Shown piece by piece: positions 7,169 to 14,436 of a stretch of DNA of 64,000 nt (its first letter is position 1; each line of letters starts with the position of its first letter). The notes beneath the pieces were generated by a model. The model saw only the letters and a program-made list of their open reading frames with translations, was not told the origin of the DNA and searched no databases. Origin of the DNA: Sphingopyxis jiangsuensis (GTDB taxonomy: Bacteria > Pseudomonadota > Alphaproteobacteria > Sphingomonadales > Sphingomonadaceae). Location of the stretch: contig NZ_JAERPO010000001.1 in NCBI RefSeq assembly GCF_016734905.1, positions 806,001-870,000 on the forward strand. The letters are read 5' to 3'. Both the position numbers and the translations under genes were made by a program.

Positions 7169-8824
7169 ATGTCGCCGATGCCCCTGCCTTCCGCCTTGTC
7201 ATCGTTTCGTCGCACCGCCGCGCTCGGCGCGATGGCGATCATGCTGTCCGCCTGCGCCACCAGCGCCCCGACCTCCGCCGAAGTCGACCTGCTGATCCGC
7301 GGCGGGACGATCTATGACGGCAGCGACCGCGCCCCTTTCATTGGCGACGTCGCCATTCGCGGCGACACCATCGTCGAGGTCGGCGACTTGCGCCGCCTGT
7401 CCGCAGCGCGCGTCGTCGATGCCCAGGACATGATCGTCGCGCCGGGGTTTATCGACCCGCACACGCACGCCGACGGCTTCCTGCGCTCGTCCGACCCGGC
7501 GCAGCGCGTCAACCCGGCATGGCTCAACCAGGCAGTGACGACGGTCGTCATCGGCGTCGACGGGTCGGGCACCCCCGATGTCGCGAGCGACGCGCGCCGG
7601 ATCGAAGCCTCGGGCGTGGGCACCAATTTCGTCTCGCTGATCGGCTTTGGCGCGGTGCGCCAGCGTGTCCTCGGCCAGGCGGCGCGCGCGCCCGAACCCG
7701 CCGAACTCGCCGCGATGCAAAAGCTTGTCGCGCGCGGCATGTGCGAAGGCGCAGCGGGCTTTTCGGCCGGCCTTTTCTATGCGCCCCAAAGCTTTGCAAC
7801 GACCGACGAGGTCGTCGCAGTTGCGCGCGAAGCGGCCGTGCGCGGCGGGCTTTACGATACGCACCAGCGCGACGAATCGAGCTATACCATCGGCCTTCTC
7901 GGATCGGTGCGCGAAGCGATCGCCATCGGCCGTGCCGCCGGCATGCCCGTCCATTTTGCGCATCTGAAGGCGCTGGGGGTCGACGTCCACGGACAGGCAG
8001 GCGCCGTGATCGCCGAAATCGACGCGGCGCGCCGTGCCGGGATGCAGGTGACCGCCGATCAGTATCCGTGGCTCGCTTCGGGGTCGAGCCTCGACGCGTC
8101 GCTGCTGCCGCGCTGGGCGGTCGACGGCGGCGCGCCCGCGCTCCTCGCCCGCCTCGACGACACCGCAACGCACGCGCGAATCCGCGACGAAATGGCGGAT
8201 AATCTGCGGCGGCGGGGTGGCGCGGCGTCGCTGCTGCTGATCGCGCAGGGCTTTCCCTGGACGGGACAGACGCTCGCCGCGGTCGCCGAAGGCTGGGGGC
8301 TCGACCCCCGCGACGCCGCGCTGCGCATCATCCGCCACAGCCTTGAGGCTGCCGACGAAAAGCAAAGGGGGCGCGGCACAGCGGTCGCCTCGTTCAACAT
8401 GGCGCAGGCCGACGTCGACCTGTTGATGCAGCAGCCGTGGATGGTCACCTCGTCTGACGGCTCTGACGGCCACCCGCGCATGTACGCAAGCTTTCCGGAA
8501 AAGTATCTGCGCTATGTGCGGGACCGCAAGGTGGTGAGTCTCGCCGCCTTCATCCGCCAGTCGACGGGCCGCACGGCCGACATCTATCGCCTCGACCGGC
8601 GGGGTTATCTGCGGCCCGGCTTTTTCGCCGATGTCGCGGTGATCGACCCCGACGGATTCGCGCCGCGCGCCGACTATATGAACCCGCGCGAACTCAGCGT
8701 CGGGGTGCGCAAATTGTACGTCAACGGCACTCTTGCAGTCGATGACAGCCGCGCCACGGGTGCCACTGCCGGCCGGGCGCTGCTGCGTCCCGTCCCCGCG
8801 ACGGGCTGCCCGGTAGTGGACTGA
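7169..8824 (+). CDS. N-acyl-D-amino-acid deacylase (D-aminoacylase), predicted lipoprotein
   Basis: Metal-dependent amidohydrolase of about 551 residues that removes acyl groups from N-acyl-D-amino acids. The HxH metal motif is in GFIDPHTHADG. Further family blocks are YDTHQRDES, HFAHLKALG and SDGSDGHPRMYASFPE near the C-terminus. The N-terminus has a lipoprotein signal ending in the lipobox LSAC, so the enzyme is probably anchored in the periplasm. ATG 7169 is preferred over GTG 7148; ATG 7178 is also possible. It is divergent from the LysR gene and the D-Glu/murein operon, which suggests it feeds free D-amino acids to that pathway or releases them from acylated forms. Confidence 0.85.
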   Translation: MSPMPLPSALSSFRRTAALGAMAIMLSACATSAPTSAEVDLLIRGGTIYDGSDRAPFIGDVAIRGDTIVEVGDLRRLSAARVVDAQDMIVAPGFIDPHTHADGFLRSSDPAQRVNPAWLNQAVTTVVIGVDGSGTPDVASDARRIEASGVGTNFVSLIGFGAVRQRVLGQAARAPEPAELAAMQKLVARGMCEGAAGFSAGLFYAPQSFATTDEVVAVAREAAVRGGLYDTHQRDESSYTIGLLGSVREAIAIGRAAGMPVHFAHLKALGVDVHGQAGAVIAEIDAARRAGMQVTADQYPWLASGSSLDASLLPRWAVDGGAPALLARLDDTATHARIRDEMADNLRRRGGAASLLLIAQGFPWTGQTLAAVAEGWGLDPRDAALRIIRHSLEAADEKQRGRGTAVASFNMAQADVDLLMQQPWMVTSSDGSDGHPRMYASFPEKYLRYVRDRKVVSLAAFIRQSTGRTADIYRLDRRGYLRPGFFADVAVIDPDGFAPRADYMNPRELSVGVRKLYVNGTLAVDDSRATGATAGRALLRPVPATGCPVVD

Positions 8825-9221
8825 CTGCTCCCCGGCAGGGAGAGACGTTCTTCCCAGGGAGAGGACATATCCTCTCGGCAAGTCCGACCACAGGCGCAAG
8901 ACGGTGCCTGCGTCTCGATGCAGACCGTTCGACACGCCCGAGGTGCATCAGGATGCCGTGACCTGCGCAATTTGTCGTGACGCGCTCCTTGGTTTCCACC
9001 GGTCGGGATTAGAGCCCAACAGTCTTGTTGCGCATGTGCGCGGTCGAGGCAGGCGATTGCTTATACAGTTCGGCGGACGCCGTCGGGGTGTGTGACCCAG
9101 TGAGGAGGCAGGATCAGGACCACCAACCCGCCGATGATATGGCCTGCCTCCAGGGCCGCGATGTTGGACTTTCGCCTGAGATGCGTATCATGTGCGCGGC
9201 CCGCTGGGCGCCCACGTTTCT
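8825..9221. other. Intergenic stretch without a recognisable gene
   Basis: About 400 bp between the deacylase and phzF stop codons, which face each other. Right after the deacylase stop is a run of short repeats of GGGAGAG / CCCAGGGAGAG type. A leftward open frame covers 9061-9221 and contains a hydrophobic piece (GHIIGGLVVLILPPHW), but it continues out of frame through the phzF-like gene and has no start or family of its own. It may be a decayed gene remnant. Confidence 0.4.
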
Positions 9222-10112
9222 TCAGCCACAGTCGATATGTCCTGTGGAGACCGCGACGCAATCGCCGCGCAACGTCGCCCTGATGCCGTCGTTCGCGCGC
9301 CGTGCTGTGACGTGGAGAAGGCTCGGCCGCCCCATTTCGACGCCTTGATGGATTTCGAAACGGCGTTCGTCGGCGTCCGGTTCGAGCGACAGGAGGAGGC
9401 AGGCGAGCGGTGCATTGGCGCTGCCCGTGGCGGGGTCCTCCCAGGTTCCCGCCAGCGGCGCAAACATCCGCGCGCGCAGCGTCTGGCCGTCGCGGCAATA
9501 GACATGCGCCGACAGCCGCGTCCCGAACTGCGGATAGCGCGCCAATGTTTCGCGAAACACCGCGAGATCGGGGTCGCAACGCGCAAGCGCCCCGTCGCGC
9601 AGTTCGGCGATGATATAGGGATTACCCACCGATGCGAGGATCGGTAAGTGCGCGTCGGTCCGAACATCGTCGGGCCGGAGCCGTAGCATTTGCGCCACCG
9701 TTTCCGGCGGTAACGCTTCCCCTATGCTGAGCGGCTGCGGCGCTTCGACGGTAGCGCCCCGGACGACGCGGTCCGCATCCCGCTCGATCTCTACCGCCAC
9801 CGTGCCGGCCAGAACCTCGAACGTCGCGACGTCGAGTTGTGGATCGGCGGATGCGAGCACGAACGCGGTGCCCACCATCGGATGGCCGGCAAATGCCATT
9901 TCCTCGGTACGGTTGAAAATGCGAACGCGCGCGGTGTGCGCCGGGTCGGCAGGCGGAAGGACGAAGACGGTCTCGCTCAAATTGAACTCGGCCGCGACCT
10001 TTTGCATTACCGCGTCCGGAACATCTGCGCCGCCCAGCACAACCGCTAGCGGATTGCCGCCGAAGCGTTCCTGCGTGAACACGTCGACCGTCGAAAAGGG
10101 TAAAACAGGCAT
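9222..10112 (-). CDS. PhzF-family isomerase/epimerase
   Basis: Protein of 296 residues of the PhzF family (diaminopimelate-epimerase-like fold). The start reads PFSTVDVFTQERFGGNPLAVV, with the catalytic glutamate in NLSETVFVL and the conserved EMAFAGHPMVGTA block. Most family members have unknown substrates; phenazine synthesis is not implied because no other phz genes are here. ATG 10112 is preferred over TTG 10127 since GAGGA lies 8-9 nt upstream of it. It is divergent from an ArsR regulator, probably its repressor. Confidence 0.9.
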   Translation of the reverse strand: MPVLPFSTVDVFTQERFGGNPLAVVLGGADVPDAVMQKVAAEFNLSETVFVLPPADPAHTARVRIFNRTEEMAFAGHPMVGTAFVLASADPQLDVATFEVLAGTVAVEIERDADRVVRGATVEAPQPLSIGEALPPETVAQMLRLRPDDVRTDAHLPILASVGNPYIIAELRDGALARCDPDLAVFRETLARYPQFGTRLSAHVYCRDGQTLRARMFAPLAGTWEDPATGSANAPLACLLLSLEPDADERRFEIHQGVEMGRPSLLHVTARRANDGIRATLRGDCVAVSTGHIDCG

Positions 10113-10142
10113 CGTGCAATTCCTCAATCGTGCAAGCTTCGA

Positions 10143-10176
10143 TTGACACTTATTTCGTTTATTGGCAAATTGGCAA
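10143..10176. promoter_or_regulatory. Shared control region of phzF-like and arsR-like genes: TTGACA and tandem ATTGGCAA
   Basis: In the 65-nt divergent gap the sequence shows TTGACA at 10143-10148 and two abutting identical octamers ATTGGCAA at 10161-10168 and 10169-10176, ending 1 nt before the regulator ATG. The repeat is a good candidate ArsR-type operator. A -10 box at normal spacing would place transcription start near 10178, so the regulator message may be leaderless. No Shine-Dalgarno is visible before that ATG. Confidence 0.45.
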
Positions 10177-10177
10177 T

Positions 10178-10477
10178 ATGTCGAATGCAGAAATTTTTCG
10201 GGCGCTCGCCAACGAACGGCGCCTTCAGATCCTGAGCTGGCTGCGCGACCCGACCGCGCACTTCCCCCCGCAGCGCGACGGCGACCTGATCGAGGATGGC
10301 GTATGCGGCCAATCGATCGCAGAAAAGCTGGAGATCAACGCCTCGACGCTCAGCGAACATATGCGCGTGTTGCAGGCGAGCGAACTGGTGATCGCCAAAC
10401 GCATCAAGCAATGGACATTCTATCGCCGCAACGAAGCGCGGCTTGCCACGCTCGCTGCCGAGATCGGCGCCATCTAG
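10178..10477 (+). CDS. ArsR-family transcriptional regulator
   Basis: Protein of 99 residues with a winged helix-turn-helix of the ArsR/SmtB type: AEIFRALANERRLQILSWL, then GQSIAEKLEINASTLSEHM and a wing ending in KQWTFYRRNE. The conserved metal-binding ELCVC motif of metal sensors is absent, so it probably answers another signal. ATG 10178 fits the domain start; the frame is open 16 codons further upstream into the intergenic region. It is divergent from the PhzF-like gene and followed by a broken VOC gene that probably once shared its transcript. Confidence 0.85.
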   Translation: MSNAEIFRALANERRLQILSWLRDPTAHFPPQRDGDLIEDGVCGQSIAEKLEINASTLSEHMRVLQASELVIAKRIKQWTFYRRNEARLATLAAEIGAI

Positions 10478-10487
10478 GACGCCCCCG

Positions 10488-10666
10488 ATGACCTTGTTCG
10501 GCCATATGACCGTCGGCGCGCGCGATCTCGAACGCAGCGCACGTTTCTATGACGCAACATCTTTCCCCTCGGCCCGACGCGGGGGGTCGTGATTGCCGAT
10601 GGGCATGCGATTAGCTTTGGCGAGGCGTCAAATGGGCGCCAGGGGAGCTGCAGCTCTGAAGGCTGA
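10488..10666 (+). pseudogene. Frameshifted, truncated VOC/glyoxalase-like gene
   Basis: Starting at ATG 10488 the frame reads LFGHMTVGARDLERSARFYDA, the standard N-terminus of a vicinal-oxygen-chelate protein, then hits a stop at 10590-10592. In the next frame from about 10559 the protein continues sensibly as FPLGPTRGVVIADGHAISF and then EASNGRQG, until TGA at 10664-10666. So one base was lost or two gained near 10557-10562, and the C-terminal half is missing. It lies 10 nt after the ArsR-like gene. A sequencing error could explain the shift but not the truncation. Confidence 0.65.
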
Positions 10667-10674
10667 CGGCGGGG

Positions 10675-13056
10675 TTAGGCCATCTCGCTAATTGAAGGCG
10701 GTGCCGACAGCAAATTTTCCGTCAAAAGGTCGAACGGCAACGGCTTGCCGATAAAATAGCCTTGGATATAGTCGCATCCCATGTCGGCAAGGAGCTTTGT
10801 GGTCTCCGCGTCCTCGATGCCTTCAGCAACGACTTCCAGCCCCAAATGATGCGCCATCTCGATCGTCGAGCGCACCATGATCGCGTCGCTCCGGTCATGG
10901 CACAGCGCGGTCACGAAGCTTTTGTCGATCTTGATCTCGTGCACCGGCAGTTGCTTGAGATACGACAACGTCGATTGTCCGGTCCCATAGTCGTCGATCG
11001 ACAGGCGCAAACCGGACGTCCGCAACCGGTTGAGCACCGCGATCGCCGTTTCGGGTGATCGGATAATCGCGCTTTCGGTGATTTCGAGCGCGATATGGTG
11101 CGGCTCAAGCCCATGCTCACTCAACATGCGGCGGATCATCCCCGAAAAATCCGTGCAGGAAATGTCGCCCGCCGACAGGTTGACCGCGACGCGCATGTCG
11201 ACCCCCATCGCCTTCCAGCGCGCGCTGTCGGCCATGACCGCGCGGAGGGCATATTCGGTTAGTTCGCGGACAACACCGGTTGCTTCTGCCAGCGGAATGA
11301 AGCGATCGGGCGGGATGAAACCATCGGTCGGATGCTGCCAGCGCATCAGCGCCTCTGCGCTGGCGACGCGCCCGGTTCGCAGGTCGAGCTTGGGCTGGTA
11401 AACCATCGTCACCTCGCCGCGCGCCATTCCGCGACGCAATTCGCCCATCAGCGAGAGTTCGCGACGCGCGCTGGGGTTGATGCCTTCGAACCAGTGGCAA
11501 ATGTCACCCGCCGACCGCGCCGCGCCAACCGCCGCAATGGCGCGCTCGATCCGCAGCACGGCGGCATTTTCGGGACTGCGGTCGAGACCAAAGGAGAGGG
11601 CGATGTCGACCTGCCCCGCCGAGGTTTCTATCGGGTCGCGGAAGCTTCGGCTGGCCTCCATGATATGGGAGCCGATGGCTGTGGCGTTGTCCATCGGCAA
11701 CAGGAAGGCAAGCATGTCCGGAGCGATGCGAAAGACCGACGTGTCGGTATCGCGCGCCAGGCGCGCCGCCGCCTTGTTCACAACCTCAGCAAACCCCTTG
11801 ATGCCGATGGCGTCGCGAATGGCCTCGAACCGGTCAATTGACGCGACCGCGACGACGACGCGGATGCTCACGCCCTTCAAGTGCTCTTCGAGCATCTGAC
11901 GGTTGGGCAGACCCGTTTCGACATCGTGCAATCCCCGCAGAGCAATCCGTTTGCGGACTTCGGCACCTCCACGAACAGCGACGCACGCAAGCAATGTGAA
12001 GAGCATCGCCGCGGAGTCGATGGACACCGGCCACCGCGCCTGAACATATATTGGCACTGCAATCAGAAATGCCGCGCAAACAACTGCGGCAATCGCATAA
12101 TTCCGGGCGAAGCGGCTATAAGGAAGCGCGCCCAGAAGCAATGCAATCAACAGGATACCGGCAAGCGACGGCAGGGTCCCACTATGAAGGATAGCCCGCT
12201 TTTGAAGCAGCGATTCCGCCGCAAGTGCCTGGATGACCACGCCGGGCACGATGCCATAACGCGGAACCGGATAGCGGTCGCCGAGTTCGATGGCGGTTGC
12301 GCCGACGATGATTCGCTTTCCGGCAATCGCACCATCGGGCACGCGCCCTTCGACGACGTCGATGAACGACAGGCGCGGGATGCTGCGGGCGTCGATACCC
12401 CAATCGGGCTGAAAGCTGCGATCGCCGAGCGCGCTGGTCTGCGCCAGCAGGGTCGCGATCGACGGCTGGATTCGTCCATCGATGAACGTGGCGGCAGCAT
12501 ATTGTCGTACCGTACCGTCGTTGTCGGGAAAAATGTTCACGCCGCCCGCCCACGCAGCGGAAAATGGCGCGGCAGGGCGACTGACGATCAACGTGTCGCT
12601 TCTGGCTCCATCCGACGCGCGTTGCTGGAATATCGGCAGGATGACCGGTTCGGCTTCGGTCAACGCGGCGGCGAAATCGCGATCGGCGGCCGGGTCGGAA
12701 GAGGCACTGAAATCGACATCGAAGGCGATGCTCTGGGCACCAGCCTTTTCCAGCTTACGGACGAGCGCGGCATGGTGGCTGCGCGACCAGGGCCAGGTCT
12801 GCAGTTTCGCGAGGCTTTGGGCGTCGATCTCGACGATGACTACATCGCCCGTCGGCGCACGTTGCAGCAGGCTGGCGCGTGCGCTTCCAAGCCTGTCTTC
12901 AACGGGGTCAAACAGCCCCGCGAGGAACAGCAGCCCCGCTAGCAACGCAACCGCGACGGCAAGCGCGATCCTTTCGACCGGCCGGTCAAAGAGCATCCTG
13001 ATGCCAGGCGCCGGAACGCTTCGTCGCTCGCCGGCTCGCTGACGCACGGAGCGCAT
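10675..13056 (-). CDS. CHASE2 sensor with degenerate GGDEF and intact EAL domain (c-di-GMP phosphodiesterase)
   Basis: Protein of 793 residues. A membrane helix near 28-48 leads to an extracytoplasmic CHASE2 domain (to about 300), followed by transmembrane helices (about 300-365). A GGDEF domain follows whose signature is lost (RIAPDMLAF in place of GGDEF), so it should not make c-di-GMP. The EAL domain keeps the catalytic set: EALMRW, AVNLSA, LEITES, SIDDYGTG, KIDKSF, AEGIED and YIQGYFIGKPL. It is therefore predicted to hydrolyse c-di-GMP in response to a periplasmic cue. The gene starts 4 nt after the FecR-type gene stop, so the two are co-transcribed. Confidence 0.92.
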   Translation of the reverse strand: MRSVRQRAGERRSVPAPGIRMLFDRPVERIALAVAVALLAGLLFLAGLFDPVEDRLGSARASLLQRAPTGDVVIVEIDAQSLAKLQTWPWSRSHHAALVRKLEKAGAQSIAFDVDFSASSDPAADRDFAAALTEAEPVILPIFQQRASDGARSDTLIVSRPAAPFSAAWAGGVNIFPDNDGTVRQYAAATFIDGRIQPSIATLLAQTSALGDRSFQPDWGIDARSIPRLSFIDVVEGRVPDGAIAGKRIIVGATAIELGDRYPVPRYGIVPGVVIQALAAESLLQKRAILHSGTLPSLAGILLIALLLGALPYSRFARNYAIAAVVCAAFLIAVPIYVQARWPVSIDSAAMLFTLLACVAVRGGAEVRKRIALRGLHDVETGLPNRQMLEEHLKGVSIRVVVAVASIDRFEAIRDAIGIKGFAEVVNKAAARLARDTDTSVFRIAPDMLAFLLPMDNATAIGSHIMEASRSFRDPIETSAGQVDIALSFGLDRSPENAAVLRIERAIAAVGAARSAGDICHWFEGINPSARRELSLMGELRRGMARGEVTMVYQPKLDLRTGRVASAEALMRWQHPTDGFIPPDRFIPLAEATGVVRELTEYALRAVMADSARWKAMGVDMRVAVNLSAGDISCTDFSGMIRRMLSEHGLEPHHIALEITESAIIRSPETAIAVLNRLRTSGLRLSIDDYGTGQSTLSYLKQLPVHEIKIDKSFVTALCHDRSDAIMVRSTIEMAHHLGLEVVAEGIEDAETTKLLADMGCDYIQGYFIGKPLPFDLLTENLLSAPPSISEMA

Positions 13057-13060
13057 CAGG

Positions 13061-14194
13061 TCAAAGACCCGGGATAGGCGGCAAGGTTATACCGGGAATT
13101 GTCACCGGCGGCGTGGTCACGGGCACAACCGGTACCGGCACTGCGGGTATGGTGACAGGCGGCGGCGTGATCGCCGGTACCGTAACCGTCGGCGTCGTAA
13201 CCGAAGGCACGGTGATCGCGGGCGTCGTCACAACCGGCGTCGTGATCGCCGGGACCGTCACCGCCGGTGTCGTAACCGAAGGCACGGTGATCGCGGGCGT
13301 CGTCACAACCGGCGTCGTGATCGCCGGGACTGTGACCGTCGGTGTGGTTGTCGAGGGCACGGTGACGGTCGGCGTCGTGACCGCCGGCGTCGTCACTGCT
13401 GGTACGGTCGCTGCTGGCGTTGCCACAGACGGCGTCGTCGGCGTCAGGCCGGCAGGCGCAGCGACCGCAGGCACGTCAACCGTCGTGCTGGGCGGAACGA
13501 GCGCCGCGACCTGCACAGGCGCGGCCGCCTGGACCAGGCCGCCGGTCAGCGTGACGACGTTCGTGAGCGGCTCCGGCGCCGAACCGTCGATCTGCACACC
13601 TCCGTCACCGTCACCGACAATGCCCACCGACGCGGTCGACGCCAACACCAGGTCCGAAGGATCTTCCCGATTAATGAATACGGTCTCGCCCGGCATCACC
13701 AAGCGTTTCATCCCTCCCGTGACGGCGGTCACCTCGACCTTACCTTCGGTCACTTGCACCGCACTGCGGTCCCGATCGACGATCACGGTAAAGGTCGTGC
13801 CCTTCACGACCGCCGCAAGCATCGGCGTTTCAACCTCGAAATGTGGCACGCCCATCCGGCGTACCTTGTAAAGCATCGTTCCGACCTGTTGGAAAAAGCG
13901 CGTCATGCCGTCGGGCGTATCCGCCGCAGGCAGGCTCACCCGGCTGTTCGGCGCTACGATCACATAATCGGCCTGCCGCGTCAGCACGGCGCGGCCAGTC
14001 GCGCCGGTTGCGATAATATCGCCGGGTTTCAGCGTCCCTTCGCTTCGAAGCGACACCGGCTGCAACCCGCCGCGCAGCACCTGCACATCGCCGGTCTTTT
14101 CGCTGACCGTCCAGGCACTCGACACCTCTTTCGCAGTCGCGGGAACCGCGAAAATCAGAAAGGCTGACATAACGAACAAGATGATGCGTTGCAT
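13061..14194 (-). CDS. Exported FecR-domain protein with Thr/Pro/Val repeat tail
   Basis: Protein of 377 residues from ATG 14194 (the frame is open further upstream, but the signal peptide QRIILFVMSAFLIFAVPATA starts here). Residues about 30-170 form a FecR domain (TVSEKTGDVQVLRGG, then GTTFTVIVDRDRSAVQVTEG). From about residue 255 the chain becomes a low-complexity run of VTTPAVTVP-like units to the end, resembling a wall-spanning or surface stalk. This is not the membrane FecR of iron signalling; similar exported FecR proteins occur beside CHASE2 proteins. It heads a two-gene leftward operon and is divergent from the TpsB gene. Function unknown. Confidence 0.85.
   Translation of the reverse strand: MQRIILFVMSAFLIFAVPATAKEVSSAWTVSEKTGDVQVLRGGLQPVSLRSEGTLKPGDIIATGATGRAVLTRQADYVIVAPNSRVSLPAADTPDGMTRFFQQVGTMLYKVRRMGVPHFEVETPMLAAVVKGTTFTVIVDRDRSAVQVTEGKVEVTAVTGGMKRLVMPGETVFINREDPSDLVLASTASVGIVGDGDGGVQIDGSAPEPLTNVVTLTGGLVQAAAPVQVAALVPPSTTVDVPAVAAPAGLTPTTPSVATPAATVPAVTTPAVTTPTVTVPSTTTPTVTVPAITTPVVTTPAITVPSVTTPAVTVPAITTPVVTTPAITVPSVTTPTVTVPAITPPPVTIPAVPVPVVPVTTPPVTIPGITLPPIPGL
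13197..13330. repeat. 75-bp tandem repeat inside the FecR-type gene
   Basis: A 59-nt block at 13197-13255 recurs without change at 13272-13330, a 75-nt period (25 codons) within the repetitive tail. Flanking DNA from about 13100 to 13440 holds more diverged copies built on GTCGTNACNGCCGGC-like units. Such arrays vary in length by slippage. Confidence 0.85.
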
Positions 14195-14436
14195 GACTTG
14201 GTCCCGGTTTGGCTTTGGCACCAGCGCCCGACGCGCCCAATTGATCGATGCCAGATTTCGCAGCACGTAACGGCTGCCTCCACCGCTTCAGGGATATCGC
14301 GTCAGGGATAACGAAAAATCGCCAGCACTGGTTAATCAAACCTTGCCGCAAACCTCAGGCTTTTCCGCTTGTTAACTATCGTGTGGCAAGCTGCACGGCG
14401 TTGTTTCCGATTTCAGACACGAAGCGAGCGTCCGGA

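Noticed and set aside
7199-8935. Leftward open frame of 578 codons opposite the deacylase gene
   Set aside because: The rightward gene has lipobox, metal motifs and full family length; the antisense frame has none.
9222-10112. Phenazine biosynthesis
   Set aside because: Only a PhzF-family protein is present; the family is broad and no other phz genes occur.
13100-13440. Short regular repeats suggestive of a CRISPR array
   Set aside because: Repeats are in-frame codons of the FecR-type gene with no unique spacers of constant length and no cas genes nearby.
14195-14436. Iron-citrate FecR/FecI regulation
   Set aside because: The FecR-domain protein is exported, lacks a membrane anchor arrangement for an anti-sigma factor, and there is no sigma factor or TonB receptor gene adjacent.
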